64,000 nucleotides of DNA from Metaphire vulgaris (GCA_018105865.1 CM030868.1:823501-887500); one strand, 5' to 3'; shown: positions 11,036 to 24,752, counted from the stretch's first letter. Numbers and translations: made by a program. The notes: generated by a model not told the origin, from the sequence alone.

Positions 11036-12207
11036 CATCCCTCGCCTGAACAATTTCTCAAAGATTTATGCGCAAATCTCACGACTGACCCCAGAATAAG
11101 AGGGCCAGCCCTCCTGTGGCTGTACCATTGAATTAAAGTTAATAAACTAATAAAACAATGAGATAGAGTTAATAAAATAATAAAATGCGTAAAAATTTGG
11201 ATTAGCCTATTTTTATTTGATTTAGTGACTTCTCTTTTTTGAAACTTCTGCTTGGCCCACAAGGCTCCCTCTCGCGGACCACCTTTGAACCGCGGTCCAC
11301 GGGTTGAAAACCACCGAAGTAGTGAATAAGCTGGTGCACTGCGCCAAGCTTTTGGGCAGCGCTATAGAAATTTTGTTTTTTACTTTAGTTACTTTAGTTA
11401 CTTTCTTACTTTATTGCGACGATTTACTAACGTTCACTAATCCACTGATTTACATACTTGTGAGAATTTACTTTGTTGTAACCTAGTGTTTGATTGGCTG
11501 ATGCTGTCCAATAGCAAGGGACATAATAAAGTTTTTCTATTTTCAAAATCATCTTATGAATTAAATTATTAAGTTTAAAATACTTTATAAATACAGATTT
11601 TTATTTTAATGCGATTTACTCGTTTATTTTCTTACAATGAACCGAGCGATGTACGTTGATACGAATTTTTCTATTCGTCTATTTACTCATATTGCGTGTT
11701 GTGTGTGATTCCAGATAGTCCCTTATTAGCGTGGTCGATTGTTCCATCGTAATCATACACTCTCCGTCAATTTCATTTCGCCCCCACTCATGAACTATTC
11801 CCGAAATATTCTGTTGTCTTAGCAGCGCCGCTTTGAACGTACGTATTTATTTTTCGTTAATCAGTTGAAAGGATGGACAATACCAGCAACAATCCTTATT
11901 TGTAGTGCACTTTTGTAGCGCCATTTCCGATACTCATATGTATCAATCGATGGTCCTGTAAACCCATCGCCGATAGGTCAATTCAGTGATAAATAAAAGT
12001 GGAAAACAGCAGCCTCTGGAGGAAAAGGCAACTGAAAGAAATGGGCTTTAAGTCTGTATTTGAAAATACTCAATTCATTGAAGGACCTAACAGCCAGAGA
12101 AAGGGAGTCGCAGTTTTCAGTTTTGCGGCAAATATGGTTATGGTTTTTTATTGAATTCATGTTTGGCTGGTTTTAGTAAAATTTTAGTTTGTTTTATAAA
12201 TTACTAG

Positions 12208-15200
12208 TTCCGATGAGACGTGTGAGCTGCATCAGTGCATAGATGCGGCCATGATGCGGCTCACCAGAATATGGGACGATATCGGGATTACTGGCGATCA
12301 AAGGGTGGCGCGAAAGGGCGTTGTTCTCCTTCATCTGCGGAATCTTCTTGACGAGATGGTAAATGAAGAGGAGCTTCTGAAGTCGAGACTTGTGGGAAAT
12401 ATTGAGAAGTTTACGGTGGACCTCTCCCAATTGGCAAAGGAACTGGGAGTTCCCCTCTATAAGGTGGACATTTGGATTTCATTTTTTAAAAATCTATATC
12501 TGCTAAATGTTCTTAATGCATTAGGATAGGAGTTTTACTGTATTTGCTCAGATTTCTGGTTTTGCTGTATTGCTTTTAAACAATACCACTGTTAACCCCT
12601 AAACTGCTGAACTGAGTATACTTGGTTCCCATTGTATATAGATCCAAAGTATGTGGTGGTTTAGGGTTTATAAGTGAAAATAAAATTATCTTTTTATATC
12701 ATTAGTTATGATAATTATAATTCATTGACTTATAAATTATTCAGTTTGGTGTTAATTTCTGGTCGAAGCCTTCCGAGACGTTGACTATGCTTCAGTTGGA
12801 AAAGGACATCAGGTCAAAGGTCGAGGGGCTGTCGAAGGAGAAGGCTGAGCGATTGAAGCAACTGAAACAGATGACGACGATGGATGAAGTGCTGTGTGCC
12901 AAGCTTGCCATGGCGCCGCACTACGTTCCGTCTGGAGCGGTTCCAAGCGTTCAACAGCTGGCGGAACTTGAGGAGCATATCCGCGGACTGGAAGCGGAAC
13001 AGGTGGGCAGAAGATTTAAGATTTGATTCCTCATTGATACATTATACCTGGATAGGATTTGAGGACTTGGCATCCTTTCCAGAAGGGATTGGCATCCATT
13101 TGGCCTTGTTGTATACAGTGGCATCCTGTTATGATATAGCTAAGATATATGGATATTTTATGTTAATATGGATACCCTGCTATAATCTTTAGCTTGATTT
13201 GTTTTGCAATTAGGAATTATATTGAAACTTATCGGTTGTTTGTAGAGATTTTGTTGCAGTGAAGTTTATCAGGGTTTTACTATATTGTGAAGTTGTAAAT
13301 ATGCTGTAGAATACTCTGATCTAGATATTGCGAGATTTTGTCTTATTTAAGTTCAACTGTAGTTTATGACTCTTTGAAGATTGTAGTTCTGAATGAATTT
13401 TAACAATTTTCTTAAATATTTGAGCAATCCATAGTGATGGTTTTCTTGTATTCTTATATTCATGATCATGTTATAGAGATTTAATTAGTTAACGTCTTCA
13501 GAGCAGTCAATGATTATTGTGATTGTGATATGTGTGAAATGACGATTTCTTTCTGCTTAGGTTCGAAGACAGAAGCACTTTTTTGGCATGCAAGAGAAGA
13601 TTCTGAAGATGCTTGAAGACCTCGAACTGTCGCCAAACACGTCGTTCGAAAGAAATGTCGTCTGCGACCTTGAAACGGTTTCTCTAACCAACGAGAACTT
13701 GAAGGCAGCTAAATGTTATCATGACGAGGTAAGAAGGCTTTTGTGGGTTTGCAATTAATTAATTTTATTATGCGCTCGTAACACGGTACAATATATACCG
13801 GCTTGCAATAGGTGTTCATCTTTCGTGACAACTTGTTTGTAAGATGGTAGAGTGTAGTTTCAAAATGTAAGTTCTTGTTATTTTTATTATTATTTATTAT
13901 TATTTATTTTATTATTATTTTGTTCTTATTTTTACTTGGTTTGTTTATTTGTTTTCTATTTTACTGTAATCCAAATGTGTGCAGTTATTTTGTTTATGGC
14001 TGTCTAGTTTGTTATTGGTGAAATTTTTAGCAATAGAATATCTTTGACCTTGTCTGGTACTACGTACAAAATCATCTTGAAAAGTTTAAGATGTGGATTT
14101 TAGCTTGAAATTAACCCTTCAGATATGGTTGATGATGCATTGCAGAGGTACTGTAGTTTGGGTTAAGTTTATGGTACTGGTAGATGACATTGTGACTAGT
14201 AGCATGGTTGACTATCACATGATGCTTGTACCGGTGTTTGCTGTCAGCTGGAATCTCTTCTGGCCGAGAATCACGGACTGGTTTCCGGCTTGTGGGACAA
14301 GGTCAAGTCGCTCTGGGATCGCCTGCAGTTATCCCAGGAACATTGCTTCAGATTTGAAGATCAGCACTCCGGCTTCTCGCATCGGACGATACTGGCGGTA
14401 AGTGCCTAGACTAGAATTACAATTAGTAACCTTTTGTGTCAAAAGTTTTGTACAATGTTTACATTCTTTCATTGGTTTTCGCACAACCGTAATGTGAACG
14501 TGGTAACTTTTGTGTAATGCCGTTTGACACGATATGCTTTGAGTCTTATATCCTAGATCTGTGCTTTCCTTATGTTTTCCATCTAATATTTAAGAGATAG
14601 TTGTTAAAATTTATTGCTTGGCTTTCTAGTGTTGATGATTTTTTTAATGCTTTGTAGCTGAAGGAAGAACTTGCTCGATGTGAGCGATTGAAGCTCCAGA
14701 ATATCGAGCAGATAATCAAAGCTACTCGGAAGGAGTTGATCGTCTGGTGGGACAAATGCTTTGTTTTGTCTGACGTCCGTGCTGCTTTTAGACCGTTTTA
14801 TGAAGGTGACTGTAAAATCGTAGGATAAAATGGCTTTTAATTTGAACCAAATGTAATGTAAGTATTGGTAGAAGAGTAGTTTTTTTAGATTAATGAGAAA
14901 GAAGATGGTATTCAGACAGAAGAATCAATAAAAGAGAGCAATGAAGGTTGAATGTGAAAAATGATTTTTATATCTTTGCTTCATTTTGATTTTGAGATTA
15001 GCCATATTATTTTACAGGAGATTTTGAATTCTGTGATGTTTATTTAGCCTCCGAGAGCAAATTTTGAGACCATTGGTGCAGTTCTAAATATAGCACATGT
15101 GATTATTATGCTCCATTCTATTGACACTTATTTTATGGCGTTGGTTTCTGTTCTTGTAGAGACTATGACCGAAGATCTTCTCATTCTGCACGAGGCTGAG

Positions 15201-16652
15201 ATCGAATCTCTGAAGGACTATTATAGACAGAATCGCGATATGCTGGAAAAGGTTGCGAAACGTCAGCAGCTTTGGGAAGAACTTCTAGATTTAGAGGTTT
15301 CTGATGTTTGACTTTCAAAATATTACTATTTTATCAGTAATTCTTGCTAGAAGAACTTCTGTTGAGCATTTTAAGGCACCTATGAGATGACGTTGACTGT
15401 TGTCTCATTCCTTTCTTTCTCTATTAATGTCTTTTGTTGACATTTACAGTCACCTACATGTGTGACTAGCTATTTTATGAAGGCGGTACAGTCAAGCCTC
15501 CTTATTGACACGTCTATTAATATCATGCCCTATATATTGCATCATTTCTATAGTATATGTAGTATAGTAAGCGCTCTTGTCTTTGTCCATTTTTTCCATG
15601 CTTACTGCGCTATAGAAATTGTCTAGCTAATAATAGTAATAATTTCTGATTGACAGAAACTATTTATACTTTATGTTCATTTCTTGGGCGTGACTTAAAC
15701 TGGGTTTGACTTTTTGTGTCTTAGATTACTTTGTGCTTGGTAGAAGTAAGCACAATGTGCAGGATTTTAAGATACAATTTTAAATTCTTTTAGCATTTAT
15801 GACAATTTTTTTAAAAATCATGTTCTTGATTTCTTCAGCATAGAGCCTGTAATCCAGACCGCTTTTTGAACCGTGGATGCAACTTACTAAAGGAGGAAAA
15901 GGCAAGAAAGAAACTTGCAGTGGAGTTGCCAAAGGTTTTTGTCATATGTTGCTTTCATTAAACCCATTCAGTATTACGTATTACGTATTTATTACAGTCC
16001 AGTTGGTATATTTGTCTGTTGAGATGGTAGATTGTTGCTGCTTTTGGAAAAGTCTTGTTTTTTTTACTCCTTACTTGGATAAATTTAGCTAAAGTGCTTG
16101 ATATTGATACGGGTATTTACTTACAATATTGATACTTATTGATATTTTTATTTACTTAATTATATTGATACTCATTGATGTTGGCATTTACTGGTCTTTC
16201 AACTGATTTTGAAGTATGCCTTGGTTTTGCATTGATTTGTCTTGTGGCTATTTTTGGATTTCATTGACCCCCAGATGACCCCTCACCTGACCAGGTGTTA
16301 TTTTGTGGCTTGCTGCTTATTGGAGTCATTCTTAGTTGTTTATTCTATTCTAATGTGTGTGGATTTCTTGACATAAAGGTCGAACAGGAAGTTTTGATGT
16401 ACATAAGGAACTGGGAGCAGTCGACGGGAAGGAGGTTCCTAATGTGCGACCTGCCTTTCGAGGATTACATCAAGAAACAGCGCGACGATTTTCAGGCAGA
16501 GAAGGAAAACGAACGATTACAGAGGGTTAGAAATGGGTCACGAATGAACTTTTCTAGGTCAACTCTTTTCTAGGTCAACTCTTTTCTAGGTCAACTCTTT
16601 TCTAGGTCAACTCTTCTGGCTCATTCATAAGTGATTGTTTGATTACTGTACA

Positions 16653-16713
<61 letters not shown>

Positions 16714-18309
16714 GTATGCTTCAAGTGCTGAAAGAAGTCAGCCATTTGACTGTGACATCATTAGCTGAGTGTAATGTCAGAAGACCGCCATCCTCGAGTC
16801 TTGTTATAGGACTGTACATAGATCCATTTAAATGTCCCTACATTGCTTATGTGTTCTCATGAGAGGTGCCTTGAAAGTCACTATATTGAATGCACCTCTG
16901 AGAAGAAATATAAAGAGGTGCTATATAAGTCCCTTATTACATGACATAATCTATGCATTTGTGTTTTCTGCCATCTTTAACTCTGCATTGTAATTTGTTT
17001 CTTATGTAGCACCAGCAGAAAGCAAAACAGATGGAAGAGGAAATAATGTACGGCAGTAAACCAGTGACTCCGGGGGCCAAGCGCTTTGCCGGTCACACCC
17101 CAACAAAAACCCCCAACAAATACCGGAAGGTAGCGGCAATTTGATCTCTAGACTATTTGATGGATTAAAGTTGTGGTCTACTTTGTACAGCTGGCATTTA
17201 CTGTCTTGCTTCTGTCAAAAGACCAGTGTGGCATTTGTGGAAGAGGGTTGGGGGGGGGGGCAGAGGGAAATGTCCCAGTCACTGCATTGTGATTCTGCCA
17301 TTGGTCAACTTTGTGCATAGCAGCAGGGGGGGGGGTGTTTCATGCTGTCAGTAAGTTATTAGACTAACTTAATTAACTGTTGAAGATTCTTACCCTATGT
17401 TTTCAAGGTTGATACGCCGTCGAAAGGCCTGACATCTCACAGGTCTCGAGCGAATTTCTTTTCTCCTGCGTGCATACCAACAAAAGCCAAAGAAAAGGTA
17501 GACTTGCTTTTTAATTAAACTGATTTTCTGTCATACTTGTTAAATGCCACGTGCAGAGAGCTCTGTTAGAAATTGTGTATCGGTTAGAGTTGATACTGCC
17601 AGGGCGTTAAGTATTGGCTTTGAGATGTTAAAAGTGCAACATTGTGAGGGGAGCTATTCTGCATTTTGTGTTCTGAGTGTTAATCTTGTATGTGTTGAGG
17701 TTCTGTCAAAAGCCGTCAGCAGCCCCTCGATCGATCGACTCGGGGAGCAGAATCGAGCGCCGAGTTGCCAGACGCTTAGCTCAAACCCAGTGAGCGTGGG
17801 TACGACTGTTGTGGCGCCATCTCTTGGCATGGCCAGCAGTGATCCTGACCTCAGTTCGATGTCGCTATTCTCCGTCGGAGCGTACGATGACTTTGCAGTG
17901 AGTGGTGATTTTTGTCGTCATTGAGTTTTCAGTGTCCCCAATTTGAAGGTTAAAGGTCACTGTTTGTTTGTCATCTGTTTCCTTCCTTGTTATTTTTTAC
18001 TTGTTATTTTTTGCAATCAGGTTTTTCTTCCACACATTCTGCATAGTATTTTGTCTAATTTTGCTTCTTAACTTCTATGGCGCCACATTTCAAATGCTTG
18101 TATTTCTTAACTGGTGTTTAATGTTAAGGAATGTTTTTTAACCTCGGCTCGGTTAAGTGCTTGTACGTGGAATTTGGAGATCCTTGAAATGTGGTGGTGT
18201 TGCTATGAACATTGTAAGTTTGTTTCTGTGTTTATTTCAGAGTGGCTTGAATAAGGCTTCAAAGCCAAATATCCGGAGCACGTTGGCGCCAAAGGTCGCT
18301 TACTTTTGA
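12208..18309 (+). CDS. PRC1: PRC1, protein regulator of cytokinesis 1 (MAP65/Ase1 family)
   Basis: Antiparallel-microtubule bundler of the central spindle. Exons: 12208-12463, 12745-13002, 13561-13728, 14248-14397, 14658-14805, 15160-15296, 15839-15934, 16379-16525, 17010-17129, 17408-17497, about 17700-17897, 18241-18309; stop TGA 18307-18309. All phases agree, giving 612 residues (human PRC1 about 620), so only a few N-terminal residues and the ATG are missing. Recognisable blocks: IWDDIGITGDQR, TMLQLEKDI, LSPNTSFERNVVCDLE, WWDKCF, NPDRFLNRGCNLLKEEK (spectrin-like microtubule-binding region) and MYGSKPVTPG, followed by a basic, Ser/Thr-Pro-rich tail typical of Cdk-regulated PRC1 C-termini. 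Most of the protein is predicted coiled-coil rod. The acceptor of exon 11 is weak; 17700 was chosen because it keeps the phase. Confidence 0.95.
12592..12671. mobile_element. diverged TTAA mini-palindrome
   Basis: GTTAACCCCTAAACTGCTG at the left and gtggtttagggttta at the right form imperfect inverted ends like the TTAACCCCTTAACTGGG family, in PRC1 intron 1. More decayed than the other copies. Confidence 0.4.
16548..16613. repeat. 16-bp tandem repeat, about 4 copies
   Basis: Unit TTTTCTAGGTCAACTC repeated head to tail just after the exon 8 donor of PRC1. Local slippage duplication. Confidence 0.9.
16649..16712. repeat. (ATT)n microsatellite
   Basis: About 21 perfect ATT units in PRC1 intron 8. 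Confidence 0.97.
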
Positions 18310-19544
18310 GGGGGGCACGGTTGACTTCAGAGCCAGGAAATCTTTTTGGCACAGAATTTTTCAGATATCATGCTTCAAAATATTCACCAATCATCAGCAT
18401 ATCCTCTGTTTGTACATAGACGCGAACAATAGTGACGTATATGTTTAATATAAATAATTATTGAAAAAGTGCAGCGTACTATTTTGTGGACTATTTTTTA
18501 CTCGGTGCAGAGATACTTTTGAAGTATGCGCGTTTCATCCAGTTTACAGCATTTGTTAAAAAGTTTAGTGTGCAAAGGATATATTTTTGATAGTTCAATT
18601 ATGTGTGTATATTAGTTTGATTGGTTGTTTCTTGTGTACCTTATTGACCTATGACTATTGGTGCTTTTTGGCCATTATTGCCTTAATCGTGTTAACTTCT
18701 TTTAAAAAATATACAGCGATCTGTGATTGCTAATTTACTTTTCTCTGTGAAACCTGTTTTGGCTTTCCAGTTTAGTGAGGGTATCCTGCTCTCTTTATAA
18801 TTTTGTGATTTGAGGATATCATTGATTGATGGATGAAAAGTGGGGGGACCCAACCCCTATGCCTTCCCCACCCTATGGTAGGTTCTCAAAATGGAAGGGG
18901 ACTCGAGCCAAGAGGCCAAATAGAAGTTTGTGGCTATGGCTATTATAATTTTAGAATGAAATGTAACTAGTGTCACAGATTTAAAACCAGCTCCAGGTGT
19001 TGCATAGATAATTGTCCAGTGTATTATTGCCGTATTGTTTAAATATGAAGAAGTATAACTGAGTATTGCAAATTAATTAATAATTAATTACAGTATTTAT
19101 ATTTAATGTATTTCGTAGAGGTTTAACAGCTGTTCCTGATGTCCCACCTAATCAGCCTCTGTACTTTTGTATGTGAATTTGGTTGAATCTCTCAGTTGCA
19201 GTTGCTATGGAATAATACTTTGTTAGTCTATTGGCACTGCACATGTGTGATTTATGAATACATGTGAATCACTGTTTCTGATAAGTATGGATGTACTTAT
19301 AACAAGTATCTCTTTCATTAAGGCATTGCAAGTAAACTGATGGTTTAATGTTGTTTTTCTTATGCATTTGCAGTTAAAATACACTGCTGTAACTGCGCTA
19401 AGCCACTTAATTTGCTGACTTTTTAAAATTAGTGCCGTAATTCGTAACTAATGATTGCTTTCAGCTGTTAATACTATGAGACTTGCTGCTAAATGCCTTC
19501 TCTGGTCTACAGGAATGTGCATTTGAATAAGAAATATTAGATTA

Positions 19545-19550
19545 AATAAA
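19545..19550 (+). other. candidate polyadenylation signal for PRC1
   Basis: AATAAA about 1.2 kb after the PRC1 stop, just before an AT microsatellite. Position only; no cleavage evidence. Confidence 0.3.
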
Positions 19551-19567
19551 TGCTGCTTTTGGTTTAG

Positions 19568-19649
<82 letters not shown>

Positions 19650-19720
19650 TATAGTATAAATTATATAATCTATAAAACTATAAAATTATTATATAAAATT
19701 ATAAACTATAATCTTATAGT

Positions 19721-19770
<50 letters not shown>
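19568..19770. repeat. AT dinucleotide arrays with self-complementary spacer
   Basis: Two (AT)n tracts of about 85 and 45 bp flank a TATA-rich spacer whose ends are inverted copies of each other (CTTATAGTA... and TACTATAAG at 19776-19784). The whole can fold back. Confidence 0.85.
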
Positions 19771-19772
<2 letters not shown>

Positions 19773-19989
19773 ACTATAAGATTTCCTTTTGTTATCAGAG
19801 ATAATTTTTATAGCTCAATAGCATAGCAATGGCCAGAGTAAAAGGCATTGGCATGTTAATGTACAACAAAAGATTCCGTGTGGATGTTTGAATTTTTAAG
19901 GCTGTCTTTATCTGCTTGTTCCAACTTTATTCTGTCTCATATAATGAGTATGCATACCACTGCTTGTAGAGAGAAAGATGGATCTGGTG

Positions 19990-20110
19990 TTAAACTTCTA
20001 TAGCGCTTCTTCATAATGCATATAAGCATCGGCTGATGGCACACCAAACCGTATAAGATCCAACGAGTCAAATCCAGGAAATTAGGCTGAACAACCAGAT
20101 GATGTGAAGA
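19990..20110 (+). mobile_element. SINE-like dispersed repeat (TTCTATAGCGC family), copy 2
   Basis: Starts AAACTTCTATAGCGCTTCTT, then cataatgca, gatggcacacc and gatccaa blocks in the same order as the copy at 929-1060. Between PRC1 and the ankyrin gene. Confidence 0.6.
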
Positions 20111-20624
20111 TGACAATCTATGGTGGATGAGTAGATAGATGTGTATATAAAGAGTGAGCACGTAAATATGTCATTTAGTCTTGGTCAAAGCAGTACATGG
20201 ATCTTAATAGGTATAGCAAATTTAGTTCTTATTTTATTTACACCATCCACTTACTTGCTAACATGAGGTCAAAAGTTCAAGCTTTGATCACAAAACATTC
20301 TGAAGATCTGAACAATCTGTATTGGATATCTTGTTTTTGCAGCAATTAATTATTAAATGCTTGAACTTTCGTCGATATTGTCGCGGGAATAAGACAAAAG
20401 TATAGGAACGATTACTTTTGTCGATATTTTGCTTTAATACATTAAAATGCAAACTACGGCGAAATAGTAAAGGTCGTTCGGACATTATTCTACCAGATGT
20501 GATTTGAACGCATCCGTCGGTTTCGCACGAGACTTTTCATCGTTGAAAATTCATTCATTTACAACAAAATAAAAATCAATTAAATTATGGAAATCTAAAA
20601 GAAATTTCGTACGATTAGATAAAG

Positions 20625-23600
20625 ATGGAAGAGGAAGAAGGACTCGACGACGATCGTACCGTCTTCGTTGCGAATCACTTGCGTCGGTCGGAGCAGTACC
20701 GGTCTTGGCTGGCCAGGGCTAGACAGTCGGTAGAGAAGGCGAAGGACAGACCGGCTCCCTACACCCTTCCACGACAGGTAATGAGATTCAGGTAGGAGTG
20801 GTAAGAGGGGACCAGTGGTGTTCGGTCTGTGACGTTCTTGTTGGACCCAATGGGCCAACGAATTTTTGTGCGGGTTTCTATTAACAGGCAACTGGGGCCA
20901 GTCTGGGGGTCATTGAGCTTGTTTACTGGCCACTAGTTAATGAACCGAACCTCAGGGTGATGCACAATATCGATTTTTAAATATATAATTTTGAAATATA
21001 TTATAGGATTTTTATTTTTAAGGAGTCAGTGGTGGTTTGGGGTCACATTGTATATTATCATGTGATGTGATGTCATATTTATTGTCTTGCCTCCAGTACT
21101 TTGACATTTGATGCATCTCAGAATTTAATTTCACGCTAAAGCATAGAAAAGATTTAAAGGTTATAGTCATTTCTTGTAGACATTTTGGGTATCACCTTAT
21201 ATTTTAATTATGAGAATATATTGTATGAGAATATATCAGAATTGACAGAGGACAAACATCCAAAGGCATGCATTTATTGGATTAGGTGCTGTCTTGTGCT
21301 TTCAGATTGTAGCCGAGAAACAGATTCACTTTGACCTGCTGAGCGCCGTTATCTGTAGCAACTTGGACGATGTTGTGAACATCTTGACAAGCATTCCGGT
21401 CAATTTGAACATCACTGATTCTGAGGGCAACTCAGCCTTACTGTTGGCCGCTAGAAACGGCAACCTCGAGATCGTGGAGCTGCTGTTGCAGCATGGATTT
21501 CCAATCAACAAGACTAACGCCCGTAATCGCACTGCGCTGATGTATGCAGGCAAAGGCGGACACTCCGCGATCGTTAGTCGTTTGCTAAGTGAGGAAACAT
21601 GCAACGTAGATGCTCAGGTGACCAGAAGATAATACGTTGATATGCGCTACGTGTAATTGGTTTTAAATTAGGTGTACTAGAGGAAAAGAGGGCAAAGAGT
21701 TAGATTACACAGCAAGACCATAATGGGAATGAATGGCGGGTGGAACATACCGGTAGTGGTTCTCACACAGAGCAGACCCTACTGAACCACTCTGAACCTG
21801 TTGTTGTTGTTATTATTATTATTATATTATGACCTGGTTTTAATCTTGAGGTGCCCAGGACTACCACACAGTTTAGAAAATGTTCCTTGACTACAAACCT
21901 AATATTAAGAACATGGAACTGACTACTAGAAGAACTAAAGAAGGCATTATTTTTGGACCGGTTTAAAGGTTAATCAAAGTTATTTCTATTCTATGCATTG
22001 ATTTAATACTTTGAATGCCCATTTTCTGTTACTATAGTCTGTGTACAGTACTATAGAACTATTACTATATTTTAAATGGAACAGTTTGGACGAGGTGCGA
22101 GTGACAGTTGAAACAGTAAACGGATTCAAAGGCTATCTCGGAAAACTAGGTTATTGGATGTGGACAGTTACTAACTACAGTGGTTTTCACACAGGCTTAC
22201 TTAGCCTCCTAAAGCACTTTAAATCACATTATTATTATATTATTAATGAAACCTATGTAGTTTAACCCCTTAACTGGGTGCCCCGAGTAATGATCGTCCA
22301 TTTTACATTGAGTTACAAATAGTTGCCCAGTTAAGGGGTTAAGCTATAATAAGACTGGTACGTTAGAGAATTTGTTTCTGAAATTTTAGGACAGTGAAGG
22401 CAACACGGCTTTGATAATGGCAACCAAGCGATGTCACAAAGGCATCGTCGAACTGCTCCTCGTCGCCAGCGGCCGTTGTGACGTCAACGTGCAGAACCGT
22501 TACGGCCACGCCGCTCTCCACGACGCAGCCAAACTGGGCCGCATGGAACTGGTCGCGATGATGGTCTTCCGCGGGGCGGACAAGGACGTGCAGGACAAGT
22601 GGAAGAACACGCCGCTCATGTACGCCACTCTGCACGGACATTCCAACTGCGTGAAGCTGCTCATCGAGTCGTCTTGCGACGTCAATCTGGTGAACATGGG
22701 CGGTCGCACCGCGCTGCACACCGCGGCCCAGAACGGACACGCCAGCATCGTCGGTCTCCTCCTCCAGGCGGGCGCCCTGATGGACATTAGCGACCTGGAA
22801 AACGACACTCCGGTCCTGCTGGCCGGACGCTACCAGCACCATTCCATTCTGAAGTAAGTGTTCTTGGATGTATTTGATTTGGCACTATCAAAAACCGCTA
22901 ATTATTTTCAAGCATGTAGGGTCAATTTGTGTTTAAAATCAGATGTACAACATTGAACAAAAGGCTTTTTTGAACAAACCTTGCTGGTACATTCATGGAA
23001 ATGTGATATGTATGTTGATGCTGTTTCTTCGAATTAAAATGTTTTCACAAAGTTCAAAACTATAAAATGGTCTTGACTGGCCACTTCTGCTCTTGTTACT
23101 GGTGGCAAAGGCAAGAGCATTACACCTTTGATTGCCACTTTGGAGTTTCCAACAGACTTCTCTTTTTTATAAACTGTACGTGCCCTCATATCCATCCAAA
23201 AACCTGCATATGAGCTTTATTCTGTTTGACTGGGTTTTGCCCAAATTTTAGGAAAAGAATATGGTTAAGCTGCAGATGCAGACTCTAACGATGGATGTAT
23301 CGTAACATTTTTTCCATTTTAGAATGTTAATTGGAAAGTGCTGCAATGTAAAGATGGTGGACTCATTTGGCAAGAACGTCTTCCATTTAGTCGTGCAGAA
23401 CGGTTACAAGGACTTGGTCGTCGACCTTCTCGACCCAAGATATGCGATCGATCCCGATTTGCCAGACAGAAATGGAAACACGGCCCTGATGTACGCCGTG
23501 CGCAGAAACCACGCCGAGATCTTGGAAATACTGCTGAGCAAGAACTGTAGCGTGCGACGCAGTTGCAAGATCGGCGGCAAAGAGTACCCGGTGTTTGTGC

Positions 23601-23884
23601 ACGCCCTCAGCAGCGGTTTTGTGGACCTGCTGCGCCCTCTGGCCGCTGCGGGAGCAGAGGTCGGGTGCTACCACTGGTTGATCTGTCAGGGATTGGTTTC
23701 GAGCACGATTCTTGAAAACCCGGAGGTTTTGCTTTGGCTTCAGCGAATTTCGACGACACCGAAGAGCCTGCAAGAGACATGTCGAAACAGCATTCGGCAG
23801 ATGCTGAGTTGTGATCTGGAGGTGGAACTCGAAGGCCTGGTGCTGCCAACGGGGCTAAAGAATTACATAATGATGAAAAAATAA
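20625..23884 (+). CDS. ankyrin-repeat and SOCS-box (ASB-like) protein
   Basis: Predicted substrate receptor of an Elongin B/C-Cullin-5 RING ubiquitin ligase. Exons: 20625-20777, 21306-21617, 22390-22853, 23323-23884; 1491 nt, 496 residues, phases consistent and both ends present. The ATG at 20625 opens an acidic leader (MEEEEGLDDD). Residues of about 70-400 are eight or nine ankyrin repeats (e.g. GNSALLLAARNGNLEIVELL, GNTALIMATKRCHKGIVELL, GRTALHTAAQNGHASIVGLL, GNTALMYAVRRNHAEILEIL). The last 45 residues fit a SOCS box: PKSLQETCRNSIRQML supplies the BC-box (SLxxxCxxxI) for Elongin C and LVLPTGLKNYI the Cul5-box position. Target unknown. I cannot assign it to a numbered vertebrate ASB; similarity of ankyrins alone is uninformative. 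The SOCS reading rests on motif match by eye. Confidence 0.9.
21752..21835 (+). mobile_element. second SINE-like family, diverged copy
   Basis: agtggttctcacacagagcag... followed by GTTGTTGTTATTATTATTAT. Related to the GGTTTTCACACAGG segments and ending in a trinucleotide run, in intron 2 of the ASB-like gene. Confidence 0.4.
22172..22250 (+). mobile_element. second SINE-like family, copy B
   Basis: GGTTTTCACACAGGCTTACT, then tagcctcctaaagcac, tttaaatcac and an ATT run; close match in order and wording to 10818-10895. Confidence 0.6.
22262..22342. mobile_element. TTAA-flanked mini-palindrome, copy 3
   Basis: TTAA-CCCCTTAACTGGG ... CCCAGTTAAGGGG-TTAA, the most perfect copy: the 13-bp arms are exact inverses. 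It sits in intron 2 of the ASB-like gene, 47 bp upstream of exon 3. Confidence 0.65.
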
Positions 23885-24624
23885 CGCATATCCTACCAGC
23901 GAGTTATCTAACAATCCATTTTCAATGAAGCTATTTAGCATAGTGTAATTTTTATTTTGAAATTTTACAGAATTACATTTAATTCAAAATCCAAGATGCT
24001 TAAAAATAGTATATTAATGAAATTCATCACTAATATATATGTATTCAGCAACACATTTGCATTGAGTTGTGCTTTATCTCAACAGAGCTTTATGTATATA
24101 TATATGCATTCCACATTTTAGCAAGTGTCGGTTGTTGTAATGGGTGTGAAGACAAGACTACCGATGATTTATACTGTATCTGTTAAGGGTACATGTATTT
24201 ACAAATACAGTATGTATATGTAGAAGATGACTGCCAGGCTTGAATATTGAAATTATCAGTAATTGAAGATGAATTGATTGTCAAATAATGATTTCTATCA
24301 CCAATTTGAAAATCACTGTCAGTTTTTGTGGCTTTTGATATTTCGTCAATGCATATTTTCTATCGTGTTTATGACAAAATTTCACTACCAATTTGCCCTA
24401 ATGGCTAGTTTTCTCATATACTTCACCTGCCTGATTTTCTCCTTATGCAACTATGTTCAGTTTCAAAACACACTTTTACTACAGTTAAATTTGGTTAATT
24501 ATTGAAATACAGTTTGTACAGTGTAAGTGAAATGTACAGTGTAAGTTCTGGCCAGCCATGCACTTTCATTTAGTTTCAACTAGTGTCTTTCACAGCATTG
24601 ATAGTAAGGTTGCTTTTAGGTGAC

Positions 24625-24630
24625 AATAAA
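24625..24630 (+). other. candidate polyadenylation signal for ASB-like gene
   Basis: AATAAA about 740 bp after the stop and about 120 bp before the stop codon of the convergent KEOPS gene. Confidence 0.3.
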
Positions 24631-24752
24631 AATTAATAACACTTCTATATTGTCTGAAAATAGGTTTCTTTGTTTTTTCAAACTGCATAAATAGTGCAAC
24701 AGTCCAAACTGTCTCATCATTTTGAATTACTAGTTGATATGTACAGAAATTT

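Larger units (their letters stand above)
18310..20624. other. PRC1 3' flank and intergenic region
   Basis: Probably PRC1 3' UTR up to a candidate AATAAA at 19545-19550, followed by two AT-dinucleotide arrays (19568-19655 and 19727-19770) separated by an inverted TATAGTATAAATTATA / TATAGTAAATTATA segment. A SINE-like copy occupies 19990-20110. No further coding signal seen. Confidence 0.55.

Noticed and set aside
22363..22842. 159-codon minus-strand frame
   Set aside because: Antisense shadow of ASB-like exon 3, whose plus frame has clear ankyrin repeats and splice sites.
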